DNA from: DASXRA01 sp036502575 | GTDB lineage: Bacteria > Actinomycetota > Actinomycetes > Mycobacteriales > Jatrophihabitantaceae | Length of the DNA stretch: 64,000 bases | Direction: 5' to 3' | NCBI GenBank assembly: GCA_036502575.1 | Contig: DASXYL010000083.1 | Span: 191,912 to 255,911, forward strand | Shown: piece after piece, positions 35,677-44,523 of the stretch | Layout: each line of letters starts with the position of its first letter | Numbering within the stretch: the first letter of the stretch is position 1 | Notes under the pieces: model-generated | What the model was told of the DNA's origin: nothing | Seen by the model: the letters and a program-made list of their open reading frames with translations, nothing else | The model's database searches: none | Translations under genes and position numbers: made by a program

Positions 35677-36084
35677 GTGAGATTCGCCGTGACGCTGGAA
35701 CCCCGCGCCGTCGGCTCGGAGGAGCCGGCCCGCGGGGTGTTGATCGTGGACGACCAGGCGCCGTTCCGGTCCGCCGCGCGGAGCCTCGTCGGCCTGCTCG
35801 GCGGCTGGCGGGTCGTCGGCGAGGTCGCTTCGGGCGAGGACGCGGTCGGCGCGGCGGCGAGCCTGCATCCGGACCTGGTGCTGATGGACATCAACCTGCC
35901 GGGCATCAGCGGCATCGAGGCGACCCGGCAGATCGTCGCCGCCGACCCGGACGTCAAGGTCGTGCTGCTCTCGACGTACGCGGCCGAGGACCTGCCCGAA
36001 GACGCCCGCTCGTGCGGGGCGGCCGGCTACATCGGTAAGGCCGACCTGACGCCCCGGCTCCTGCGCGAGCTCCTCGCCGACTAG
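35677..36084 (+). CDS. Stand-alone receiver domain protein
   Basis: A 135-residue single-domain response regulator: acidic pair D25/D26, phosphoacceptor D71 in LVLMDINLPG, a Ser/Thr switch in LLSTYA and Lys in GYIGKADL. The sequence is NarL-like but no HTH follows; the stop comes just after the last receiver helix. Start GTG 35677 is preceded by GGGAG only one base away, so GTG 35689 is a possible alternative. It follows the LuxR regulator by 64 bp, with a CACCCC/GGGGTG hairpin between. It may act as a phosphate sink or protein-interaction switch. Confidence 0.8.
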   Translation: MRFAVTLEPRAVGSEEPARGVLIVDDQAPFRSAARSLVGLLGGWRVVGEVASGEDAVGAAASLHPDLVLMDINLPGISGIEATRQIVAADPDVKVVLLSTYAAEDLPEDARSCGAAGYIGKADLTPRLLRELLAD

Positions 36085-36122
36085 CGCCGCGGGCTGGTCC
36101 CGTCGCACGAGCCCACCTCCCC

Positions 36123-36194
36123 GACTTTGCATCCACGATCGACGCTGTGAGCAGTGATCCGGCTCGACATTGCGTCGATCTCAGATGCAAAGTC
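36123..36194. repeat. 72-bp palindromic dispersed repeat, copy 2
   Basis: The same length and arms as the element at 16241-16312 when read on the opposite strand (GACTTTGCAT ... ATGCAAAGTC with inner GATCGACGC/GCGTCGATC). It sits between the convergent receiver gene and the FAD oxidoreductase. The loop sequence is not conserved. Confidence 0.75.
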
Positions 36195-36304
36195 GGCCGA
36201 CCGGGGACGGGGCCAGGTGCGCTGAGGCCCCGGTGGTGCGTATAGGTAAGCAGAGCAAAGGCCCGCAGGTAGGACACCCGGCCGGTCGGACTCCGCCGCA
36301 ACGG

Positions 36305-37708
36305 CTAGCCGCGCATCGCCAGGCGGGCGGCCTGCCAGCCACCCATCCCGTGCACGCCGCCGCCGGGCGGGGTGCTGGACGAGCACAGGAACAGGCCAGG
36401 CACCGGCGTCGCCCACGGCCGGGCCGAGAGCACCGGGCGGGCGATGAACTGGCGCAGGTCGGCCGCGCCACCGCCGATGTCACCCCCCACCAGGTTCGGG
36501 TCGAACGCCTCCAGCGCCTTGGGGGCCATGACGTGCCGCGCGAGCACCCGTTCGGCGAAGCCCGGCGCGAACCGTTCGAGCTGCGCCTCGATGACGGCGG
36601 TCATGTCGACGTCAGAGCCGTTCGGCACGTGGCAATAGGCCCAGAGCACGTGCTTGCCGGCCGGTGCCCGGCTCGGGTCGGCCGCGGTCGGCTGCACGAC
36701 CAGCACGAACGGCCGCTGCGAATGTCGTCCCCGGGCGACGTCGCGCTCGCTGTCCGCGATCTCGTCCAGGGTGCCGCCGAGGTGCACGGTGCCGGCCTCG
36801 GCCACCCGCGGATCGCGCCAGGGCATCGGCCCGTCGAGGGCCCAGTCGATCTTGAAGACGCCGGGGCCGTAGCGGAATCGGCCGAGCCGACGGCGGTACC
36901 GCGACGGCAGTCGATCGCCGGCCATCTCGAGCACCTGACGGGGCGTCAGGTCGAGCAGGATGCTGCGCGCCGGCGGCAACTCGGAAAGGTCGCTGACCCG
37001 GACGCCGGTGTGGATCTCGCCGCCGAGCCGGATCAGCCGCGTGGCCAGGGCGTCGGCGAGGACCTGCGTCCCACCCCGAACCACCGGCCAGCCGACCGAG
37101 TGGGCCAGGGCCGCCAGCAGCATGCCGTACCCGGACGTGATCGGCTGGCGCAGGCTGAGCACCGAGTGCGCGGCCATCCCGGCGAACGCCGCGCGGGCGG
37201 CGTCGGTGCGGAAGGCCGCGCGGGCGGCAACCGTTGCCGGCAGCAACCCGGCCGCCCCGTACCGGATCGCTGCGAGCGGCGCCCGCGGCCGCCCGAGCGG
37301 CGACATCAACGTGTCGACCAGAGGCATACCAGCGCGCGCCGTCGCCCCGATGAGCGCGTCCCACGCCCGCCCGTCGCGGCCGAAGCCCTCGACGGTCCGG
37401 GCGAGATCGCGATACATCAGGGCAGCGCTGTCCTCGAGCGGGTGGGCCGCGGCCACCGGCGGATGCGCCCACTCGACGTCCAGCGCGAGTTCGCGGAATG
37501 CCTTGGAGGCGAGGGCGAGGGGCAGCACCGTGGCGCCGACGTCGTGCCGGTACCCCGGCAACGTCAACTCCTCGGTGCGCATCGCCCCGCCGACCCGATC
37601 GGCCGCCTCGACCAGCAGCACGCGCCGACCCGACGTCGCGAGCACCACCGCGGCGACCAACCCGTTGGGGCCGGCACCGACCACGCAGGCGTCGAATCCG
37701 TCCGTCAT
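36305..37708 (-). CDS. FAD-dependent oxidoreductase, phytoene-desaturase-like
   Basis: A 467-residue flavoprotein of the CrtI/amine-oxidase type. The N-terminal dinucleotide motif is VVGAGPNGLVAAVVLA with VEAADRVGGAMRTEE following. The C-terminal FAD segment reads PGLFLCSSSTPPGGGVHGMGGWQAA. Such NAD(P)/FAD proteins include carotenoid desaturases and many uncharacterised actinobacterial members; the carotenoid role is not implied by neighbours. It is the last gene of the seven-gene operon, and its ATG overlaps the kinase stop as ATGA. Its place beside a signalling/ABC operon is unexplained. Confidence 0.85.
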   Translation of the reverse strand: MTDGFDACVVGAGPNGLVAAVVLATSGRRVLLVEAADRVGGAMRTEELTLPGYRHDVGATVLPLALASKAFRELALDVEWAHPPVAAAHPLEDSAALMYRDLARTVEGFGRDGRAWDALIGATARAGMPLVDTLMSPLGRPRAPLAAIRYGAAGLLPATVAARAAFRTDAARAAFAGMAAHSVLSLRQPITSGYGMLLAALAHSVGWPVVRGGTQVLADALATRLIRLGGEIHTGVRVSDLSELPPARSILLDLTPRQVLEMAGDRLPSRYRRRLGRFRYGPGVFKIDWALDGPMPWRDPRVAEAGTVHLGGTLDEIADSERDVARGRHSQRPFVLVVQPTAADPSRAPAGKHVLWAYCHVPNGSDVDMTAVIEAQLERFAPGFAERVLARHVMAPKALEAFDPNLVGGDIGGGAADLRQFIARPVLSARPWATPVPGLFLCSSSTPPGGGVHGMGGWQAARLAMRG

Positions 37709-39687
37709 GAGGAAATGATCTCGCCGTGCGGTACGGCGACGCGGAGCGGGGGCGTCGGAATCCGGGCGGACACCCGAGTGCCGTGGCCGGGGGTCGACTC
37801 CACCGACAGCTGCCCGCCGATCGCGCCCAGGCGGTCGCGCATGTTGACGAAGCCGTGCCCGGACGCCGCTCCGGCCGCCTCGAAGCCGACGCCGTCGTCG
37901 GCGACCTCGAACCACAGCGCCGTGCCGTCGCCGCCGACCCGAACGGTGACCTCAGCGGTGGCGCCGGCGTGTTTGCCGGCGTTCTGCAGCGCCTCCAGGC
38001 AACAGAAGTAGGCGGCGGTCTCGGCCTCCTCGGGGTAGCGCTCCGGCAGGTCGACATCGACCGAGCACGCCAGTGGTGAGCGGGCCACGGCCGTGCGCAA
38101 CGCCTCGCCCAGGCCGCGGTTACGCAGCAGCGGCGGGTAGATGCCGTGCGCCAGCTCGCGCAGCTCGGCGATCGTGGTCTGGACGTCGCCGCGCAGGTCG
38201 TCGAGCAGGCCGAGCACGCTGTCTCCGTCCTCGGCGATCTGCCGGGCCAGGCCGAGCTTCACGGCGAGGGCGACGAGATGCTGCTGGGCGCCGTCGTGCA
38301 GGTTGCGCTCGATGCCGCGCCGGGCCTCGTCCGACGCCGAGACGATACGCAGCCGGGACGCCTGCAGTTCGGTGTTGCGCTGCTCGAGCTCGGCCAGCGA
38401 CGCCTGCAGCGCGGAGTCGAGCCGGACGTTGTGCAGGGCCAGGCCCAGCTGGCGGGCCAGCTCGACGAGCAGCCGTTCGTCCTCCTCGGTGAAGTCCACC
38501 GAACCGGGGACGCGGCGCACGACGACGAGTCCCAGCAGCTCGCCGAGGTGCGCGACAGGCGCGATCCGCAGGTCGGGACGGGTGCCGTTCGCGCCGGCCG
38601 ATGCATTCGGGTCGACCAGCTCGGGCAGCCACACCGTGGCCCAGCTGACGCCGCCGACGCGGGCGCGGCCGACCACCACGCGCTCTCGGTCGCCGAGCGC
38701 GAGCCGCGCCGCCGGGCGGGTCGGCACGCTGATCGTGCGGTTCAGGACACCGTCTGCGCCGACCCAGATCTCCGCACCTCCGCTGGCCATCGTCGTACGC
38801 AACGATTCCGCGAGCTGCAGCATCAACTCGTCCATCGGCACGGCGCGACTCATCCGAGCGGCGAAGCCGCCCACCACCTCGTCGGCCGAGGGCTCGCCGC
38901 CGCCCACCAGCGCGGTGGCGAACCCGACCAGGCGATGCCGCGCCGGCAGGGCCAGCACCGACACCACGACGGCGGCCGCGAGGCTGGCCAGCAGGACGTC
39001 GCGCTCGTGGCCCGTCGGCTGGCGGCCGAGACCGACGACGACCACCAGGTAGACCACGACGACCAGGACGGTGAGCCCCGCGACCACGATGGACTCGACG
39101 AGCACGGTGGCCGCGACGCGCGAGGCGCTGGGCACGGCCGCGAACGCCTGTCCGATCGGGATGAGCACCAACCCGGCGGCCAGCCAGCCCCACGGCTGAT
39201 CCGGCGTACCGGCCAGGACGTGCAGGGCGAGGCAGGCCAGCCCGAAGGCCGCCGCGAGAACCGCCATCGCCGTCAGCCACTGGATCACCCGCCGGCCGGC
39301 GACGTCGTCCTGGCGGCAGCGCAGGTACGCGCCGGTCAGCGCGACGAGCGCGACAACCACCGCGGCGCCGACGAAGGGCGCGGTGCCCGGGCGGCGATCG
39401 TCCAGGGCGCCGGCGACAGCCCACCCGGCGAACGCCAACGTCCCGGCGCCGGCGATGGCCCGGCGCGCACCGGTGTCCAGCCGCCCGTGCGGGACGGCCA
39501 GCGCGCCCACCAACCAGGCCGCGAGCGTGAGCGGCGCGAGCTCGGGCCACGCGCCCGCCACCGCCTGCGCCCCGGCGATCAGCAGGGCCATCAGCGCCGG
39601 ACGAGGTTGGCGAGCCCGCAGCGTCACCACCGCGGCGATCAGCCAGGCCCCGGCGAGGACCAACGACATTGTGCGTAGCGCGTCCAT
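37705..39687 (-). CDS. Membrane sensor histidine kinase with GAF domain (HisKA_3)
   Basis: A 660-residue kinase. Roughly eight hydrophobic helices fill residues 5-265. A GAF-like domain follows (~285-440), then a helix (ELEQRNTELQASRLRI), the HisKA_3 phosphoacceptor in RGIERNLHDGAQQHL, and a HATPase_c domain with ALQNAGKHAG (N-box), DDGVGF and GHGFVNMRDRLGAIGG. The start ATG lies two bases after the upstream permease stop, with GGAG five bases before it. HisKA_3 kinases phosphorylate NarL-type receivers. The operon's own receiver-cyclase is the obvious partner, and the two regulators at 34.9-36.1 kb are other candidates. Confidence 0.9.
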   Translation of the reverse strand: MDALRTMSLVLAGAWLIAAVVTLRARQPRPALMALLIAGAQAVAGAWPELAPLTLAAWLVGALAVPHGRLDTGARRAIAGAGTLAFAGWAVAGALDDRRPGTAPFVGAAVVVALVALTGAYLRCRQDDVAGRRVIQWLTAMAVLAAAFGLACLALHVLAGTPDQPWGWLAAGLVLIPIGQAFAAVPSASRVAATVLVESIVVAGLTVLVVVVYLVVVVGLGRQPTGHERDVLLASLAAAVVVSVLALPARHRLVGFATALVGGGEPSADEVVGGFAARMSRAVPMDELMLQLAESLRTTMASGGAEIWVGADGVLNRTISVPTRPAARLALGDRERVVVGRARVGGVSWATVWLPELVDPNASAGANGTRPDLRIAPVAHLGELLGLVVVRRVPGSVDFTEEDERLLVELARQLGLALHNVRLDSALQASLAELEQRNTELQASRLRIVSASDEARRGIERNLHDGAQQHLVALAVKLGLARQIAEDGDSVLGLLDDLRGDVQTTIAELRELAHGIYPPLLRNRGLGEALRTAVARSPLACSVDVDLPERYPEEAETAAYFCCLEALQNAGKHAGATAEVTVRVGGDGTALWFEVADDGVGFEAAGAASGHGFVNMRDRLGAIGGQLSVESTPGHGTRVSARIPTPPLRVAVPHGEIISS

Positions 39688-39689
39688 GA

Positions 39690-42095
39690 TCACTCCGACC
39701 GCAGGATATTCGCGATGCGCAGCCGGCCGGCTCGACGGCCCGGCCACGCGGCCAGCAGATTCGACACCACCAAGGCAGCCGGCGCCACCAGCAGCAGCGC
39801 CCACAGCGCGACCGGGGCGACGTAGTACAACGGCGTGTAGTCGGCGGCAACCCGCCACACCGACCGGCCCAGCGCCAGGCCGAGCGGCACCCCGAAGATC
39901 AGTCCGATGACCGCGAGGACGCTGGCCTGGGTCACGATCACCCATCGGCACTGCCCGCGGGTCATGCCCAGCGCGCGCAGCACGGCCAGGTCGTGCGAAC
40001 GGCGCCGCACCGCCGTGGCCAGCGCGTGGCCGACCGCACCGACCGCGAGCAGCGCGAGGAAGAACCCGAGCACGACGGGGAGCACCCGCACCTGCCGGAG
40101 CAGAGCGACCTCCGTGAGCGGGTCGGGTCGGTCGAATGTGATCCCCTTCGCCTGTGGGATCGCCCTGGTGACGGCCTTCGCCAGGGCATCCCCGACGGCC
40201 GCGGCGTCGGCTCCGTGGCGTACCGCCACCAGCCCGAGGTGGTACTTGAACCCGGTGAACAGCGCGTCGAAGCCGGCACTGGTGATCCAGCCACCCTCGG
40301 CGTAGCCGTTGTGCGGTCCTTCCGGCACGAAGCCGACTCCGGTGACGGTCAGCGCCGCCGCGCTCCGGTCCCCGGTCAACGTCACCTGACGGCCGACCCC
40401 CGTGTGCAGCCTCGACACGCTCTGCGGCGCGAGCACGACCTCGTTCGCGGACTGGGGCAGCCGACCCTGGGTGAGCACCGCTTCGATCGGCTTGTCGACG
40501 GGGGCGTCGGTCCACAGCGTCACCGAGGTGTCGCCGCCGGGGCCGGTCGCGACGGCGACGCGGGCGTCGTTCACGCCGGTGACGTCGGGGTTCTTGGCCA
40601 CGATGGCCAGGGCCGGCCGCGCCGGGCCGAAGTCCTGGCCGTTCTCGCCGATGTACGTGCCGAGGTCGTACGTCTGCCCGAACCGGGCCGGGTTGCTCGC
40701 CGCGTCCGACACGCCGTGCGCGAACGTGAAGGCGGCGAGGATGCCGAGCACGCCGGCCACGGCGCCGATCAGCGCCGGACGTACCGGTACGGCCGCGCGA
40801 CCGCGTCCGGTCTCCAGCGCGAACCGGGTGCCGATGACGACCGGCACCGGCAGCCCGGCCCGGGCGGCGGCCAGCGCCACACCGGAGCGACGGCTCGCCG
40901 CGGTGCGGCGCGACGAGCCGAGCGCCAGCCCGCCGGTCAGCACGGATCCGGCCACGACGAGCAGCGTGACGAGCGCCGGACCGGGGCCGATCACCGTCCA
41001 GTCGGCGCTGATTCCCGGCGTCGGCTCGAGCGCGGACGCGGAGCCGATCGGGAACCAACGCGACGCAACGAGCGCTCCGCCCGTACCGATCAGCGCCCCG
41101 AGCAGTCCGGCGATCGCCGGCCCGGCCGCAGCGGTTGCCACGGCCTGCCGCGGAGTCATTCCGAGCGCTCGCATGGTCTGCAGCTCGGCTGTACTTGCCG
41201 TCACGTAGCGGGCGATCGCCGGCCCGACCAGGAACAGCGCGGCGACCAGCGCCGCCCCGCCGAAGGCCAGCAGGCAGCGCGCCTCGAACGCGATCGAACG
41301 CTGCTCCTGGCGCAGCTGGTCGGGACGGTTCCACACGTCGATGTCGGATCGGCCGGTGACGCGGGCCAGGTCCTGGCGGAACCGCGGGATCGTGGCCTCA
41401 CCGCCGCGCAGCCGGATCAGCGCGTTGACGAACGTGGCCGTGGGACCGCTGCCGATGATGTTGTCGTGGTACTTGGCCGTCACGCCCGGCGACATCTGCA
41501 GGCCGCCGGGGCTGCCGGGCGCGTCGCTGAACCAGGGCGAGCGGATGACGCCGACGATGCGCAGCGTGACGCGCGGGCCGGACAGCTTGCCCACCTCGCC
41601 GGTGGCCAGCGCTCGCTCGGCGGGCGTGGGCAGCTGTAGCACGACCGTGTCGCCGACGCCCTTGTGGAAGTTCTTGACGAACAACGCTGACACGACGACC
41701 TCGTCGGCGGCCGCGGGATCGAACACCCGCCCGGCCAGTACGACCGGTCGCTCGATGGTGCGCATCACCGCGTCGTCGGCCGCGGGGAAGCCGCCCACGT
41801 CACCGGGCAAGCCCTCGAACGCCATGTTGTAGTCGACGGCGAACCCGGTCAGCGCCTCGACCTCGGGCAGCGCCCGGACCTTGTCCCAGTCGAAACCCGG
41901 CTGGTTGGGCAGCGCGACGGCGGTCGCGGGCAGGGTGCGGTCCTGCAGTCGGGTGAGCGCGCTGGCCCCGCGTCGGGCGCCGGCGAGTGCGGTCAGCACG
42001 ACGCCGGCGCTGATCGCGACCAGCAGCCCCAACACGGCGAGCGAGCGCCAGCGGCGGCGCAGGTCCAGCCGCAACCAGGCGATGATCACTGGCAT
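39690..42095 (-). CDS. FtsX-family ABC permease, tandem paralogue 1
   Basis: An 801-residue permease with the ten-helix FtsX/predicted-permease plan. An N-terminal helix sits in RLDLRRRWRSLAVLGLLVAI, followed by an extracytoplasmic domain, a three-helix FtsX block (MRALGMTPRQA), a central helix, a second extracytoplasmic domain and a C-terminal FtsX block (ALATAVRRRSHDLAVLRALGMTRGQ). The last words are LRIANILRSE. It begins five bases after the next permease's stop. The three permeases share start, both FtsX signatures and end, so they arose by tandem triplication. Such permeases usually work in resistance, lipoprotein handling or signalling with a MacB-like ATPase. Confidence 0.9.
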   Translation of the reverse strand: MPVIIAWLRLDLRRRWRSLAVLGLLVAISAGVVLTALAGARRGASALTRLQDRTLPATAVALPNQPGFDWDKVRALPEVEALTGFAVDYNMAFEGLPGDVGGFPAADDAVMRTIERPVVLAGRVFDPAAADEVVVSALFVKNFHKGVGDTVVLQLPTPAERALATGEVGKLSGPRVTLRIVGVIRSPWFSDAPGSPGGLQMSPGVTAKYHDNIIGSGPTATFVNALIRLRGGEATIPRFRQDLARVTGRSDIDVWNRPDQLRQEQRSIAFEARCLLAFGGAALVAALFLVGPAIARYVTASTAELQTMRALGMTPRQAVATAAAGPAIAGLLGALIGTGGALVASRWFPIGSASALEPTPGISADWTVIGPGPALVTLLVVAGSVLTGGLALGSSRRTAASRRSGVALAAARAGLPVPVVIGTRFALETGRGRAAVPVRPALIGAVAGVLGILAAFTFAHGVSDAASNPARFGQTYDLGTYIGENGQDFGPARPALAIVAKNPDVTGVNDARVAVATGPGGDTSVTLWTDAPVDKPIEAVLTQGRLPQSANEVVLAPQSVSRLHTGVGRQVTLTGDRSAAALTVTGVGFVPEGPHNGYAEGGWITSAGFDALFTGFKYHLGLVAVRHGADAAAVGDALAKAVTRAIPQAKGITFDRPDPLTEVALLRQVRVLPVVLGFFLALLAVGAVGHALATAVRRRSHDLAVLRALGMTRGQCRWVIVTQASVLAVIGLIFGVPLGLALGRSVWRVAADYTPLYYVAPVALWALLLVAPAALVVSNLLAAWPGRRAGRLRIANILRSE

Positions 42096-42100
42096 GTCAC

Positions 42101-44518
42101 TCACTCCGCCCGCAAGATCGTCGCGATGCGCAGCCGGGCGGCCCGACGTCCGGGCCAGGCGGCGAGCAGGTTGGCGAGGATCAGGGCCGCCGGCCCGACC
42201 AACAACAGCGTCCACACGGCCAGCGGCGGGACGTACTGCAGCGGTGTGTAGTCGGCCACCGCGCGCCACACGGTCCGCCCGAGCGCCAGGCCCAGCGGCA
42301 CCCCGAAGATCAACCCGATTGTGGCGAGGACCGTGGCCTGCGTGATCACGACCCCGCGGCACTGCCGTCGCGTCATGCCCAGTGCCCGGAGTACGGCCAG
42401 GTCGTGCGAGCGACGCCGCACAGCTGTGGCCAGCGCGTGCCCGACCGCGCCGATCGCGAGCAGCGCGAGGAAGAGCCCGAGCGCGATCGGCAACACCCGG
42501 ACCTGCCGAAGCGCCGCGACCTCCGTCAGCGGATCGGGCGGATCGAAGGGGATGTCGGCCAGCGTGGGGTCGGTCTTGGCGATCGCGGCGCTGAGCAATG
42601 TGCCCGCATCGGCCGTCCGAGCGCCGGGACGCAGCGTCACGTAGTCGAGGTGGTACTTGAAGCCTTCGAACAACCGGTCGTAGCCGGCGTCGGTGACCCA
42701 GCCGCCGTCGGCGTAGCCGTTGTGGGAACCCACCGGAACGAGGCCGGCGCCGGTGACCGTGTACGTCGCGGTGCCCCGGTTCCCGCTCAGCGCGACCCGT
42801 TCGCCGACCCGCGTGTGCAGTGTCTTGAGGCTCTGCGGCGCCAGCAGCACCTCGCCGGCCGAGTCGGGCATCCGTCCGGACGTGACGACGACGTCGACCG
42901 GCTTGGGGGCGGCTTGGTAGGAGTACAGCGTCACTGAGCTGTTGCTGTCCGGGCCGGTGGCCACCGCGATGCGGGCGTCATCGACGCCCTGGACGTCGTC
43001 ATTGCCGCGCAGCGCGGCCAGCAGCTTGTGGGTGGGACCGAAATCCTGTCCGCTGATGCCGACGAACGTGCTGAGTTGGAAGGTCTGGCCGAACCGCTCC
43101 GGGTGACTGGCGGCGTCGGACACCCCGTGCGAGAACGTGAACGCGCCGAGGATGCCCAGCACTCCGGTTACCGCCCCGATCAGCGCCGGCCGCACCGGCA
43201 CTGCCGTGCGCCCACGTCCGGCCTCCAGCGCGAAACGCGTGCCCACGACGACCGGCACGGCGAATCCGGCCCGCGCGACGGCGGTCGCGACCGTGGACCG
43301 CCGCGCCCTCGCCGTCCGACGGGCCGCGCCCAGGGCGAGCCACGCCGCCGCCGCCGCGCCGCCGGTGACCAGCACGGCGACGGCGGCCAGGCCCGGGCCG
43401 AGCACGACCCAGTCTGCCGACGTCCCCGGCGCGGGCTCGATCAGCGACGCGGTGCCGATCGGGAACCATCGCGAGGCGACGATCGCGCCGAGGACGCCGA
43501 GCGCGCCGTCCACGACCCCGACGCTCGCGGGGCCGGCGGCCGCGGTCGCGATGGCTTGCCGGGGCGTCATGCCCAGCGCGCGCAGCGTCTGCAGTTCGGT
43601 CGTACTTGCCGCCGCGTAGCGCACGATGGCCTGGCCGATGAGGAACAACGCGGCGACGAAGGCAGCAGCACCGAAGGCGAACAGGCAGCGCGCCTCGAAT
43701 GTGATCTGGCGCTGGACCGGACGCCCGAACTGATCAGCGAGATTCCAGACGTCGATGTCGGAGCGGCCGGTCATTCGAGCAACGTCGCTGCGTAGCTGCG
43801 GTACTGCGGCCTCGCCACCGCGCAGCCGGACGAACGCGTTGAGGTACTGCGTGTTCTTCGGGTCCCGCTGGTCGCCGATCGTGTTCGCCGGGTAGTGCGC
43901 TACCACGTCCGGCGACACGACGAGCCCGCCGCTTTCGCCCGGCCGGTCGGAGTAAATCGGCGAGGCCGCCACTCCGACGATGCGTACGGTCAGGCGCGGC
44001 CCGGTGTACCCGCCACCCGGACCGGACCCCGCGTGCTCCTGCAGCTCCGCGGGGGTGGGGAGGTCGACCACGACCGTGTCACCCACGCCCTTGTGGAACT
44101 GCGACACGAACTTACGCGACACCAAGGCCTCGTTCGTGCGGGTCGGATCGACCATCCGTCCCTGGTAGATCACTGGCTTCTCGATGGTGCGCAAGACCGC
44201 ATCGCCGATCGCGAATTCCGCCTCCACGTTACTGGGGAGACCCTCGATCGTCGTGCCGGCGCCCAGGATCGTGAGCGCCTCGACCTCGGGCAGGGCCTGG
44301 ACCTTGCTCCAGTCGAAGCCCGGCGTGTTGGCCAGAACGGCTGCGTGCGCGGGCAGGGTGCGGTCCTCCAGCCGCTGCCACGCGCTCGCCCCGCGGCGGG
44401 CGCCGGCGAGCGCGGCCATGACGGTGCCGCTCGCGATCGCAACGAGCAGCGCCAGCACCGCGAGCGAGCGCCAGCGGCGGCGCAGGTCCAGCCGCAGCCA
44501 GGCGAAGATGACCGGCAT
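42101..44518 (-). CDS. FtsX-family ABC permease, tandem paralogue 2
   Basis: An 805-residue copy of the same permease. It starts with MPVIFAWLRLDLRRRW, carries the first FtsX signature LRALGMTPRQAIATAAAGP, the second LRALGMTRRQCRGVVITQ, and ends LRIATILRAE. The extracytoplasmic domains differ most from paralogue 1, so ligand or partner specificity probably differs while the transmembrane cores are kept. It lies five bases after paralogue 3's stop. The frame is open for another 790 codons upstream only because it shadows that gene. Confidence 0.9.
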   Translation of the reverse strand: MPVIFAWLRLDLRRRWRSLAVLALLVAIASGTVMAALAGARRGASAWQRLEDRTLPAHAAVLANTPGFDWSKVQALPEVEALTILGAGTTIEGLPSNVEAEFAIGDAVLRTIEKPVIYQGRMVDPTRTNEALVSRKFVSQFHKGVGDTVVVDLPTPAELQEHAGSGPGGGYTGPRLTVRIVGVAASPIYSDRPGESGGLVVSPDVVAHYPANTIGDQRDPKNTQYLNAFVRLRGGEAAVPQLRSDVARMTGRSDIDVWNLADQFGRPVQRQITFEARCLFAFGAAAFVAALFLIGQAIVRYAAASTTELQTLRALGMTPRQAIATAAAGPASVGVVDGALGVLGAIVASRWFPIGTASLIEPAPGTSADWVVLGPGLAAVAVLVTGGAAAAAWLALGAARRTARARRSTVATAVARAGFAVPVVVGTRFALEAGRGRTAVPVRPALIGAVTGVLGILGAFTFSHGVSDAASHPERFGQTFQLSTFVGISGQDFGPTHKLLAALRGNDDVQGVDDARIAVATGPDSNSSVTLYSYQAAPKPVDVVVTSGRMPDSAGEVLLAPQSLKTLHTRVGERVALSGNRGTATYTVTGAGLVPVGSHNGYADGGWVTDAGYDRLFEGFKYHLDYVTLRPGARTADAGTLLSAAIAKTDPTLADIPFDPPDPLTEVAALRQVRVLPIALGLFLALLAIGAVGHALATAVRRRSHDLAVLRALGMTRRQCRGVVITQATVLATIGLIFGVPLGLALGRTVWRAVADYTPLQYVPPLAVWTLLLVGPAALILANLLAAWPGRRAARLRIATILRAE

Positions 44519-44523
44519 GGCGC

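Noticed and set aside
37705..41334. A 1209-codon frame suggesting a permease-kinase fusion
   Set aside because: The upstream half is an out-of-frame reading of the permease; the kinase has its own ATG at 39687 with a ribosome site, two bases after the permease stop.
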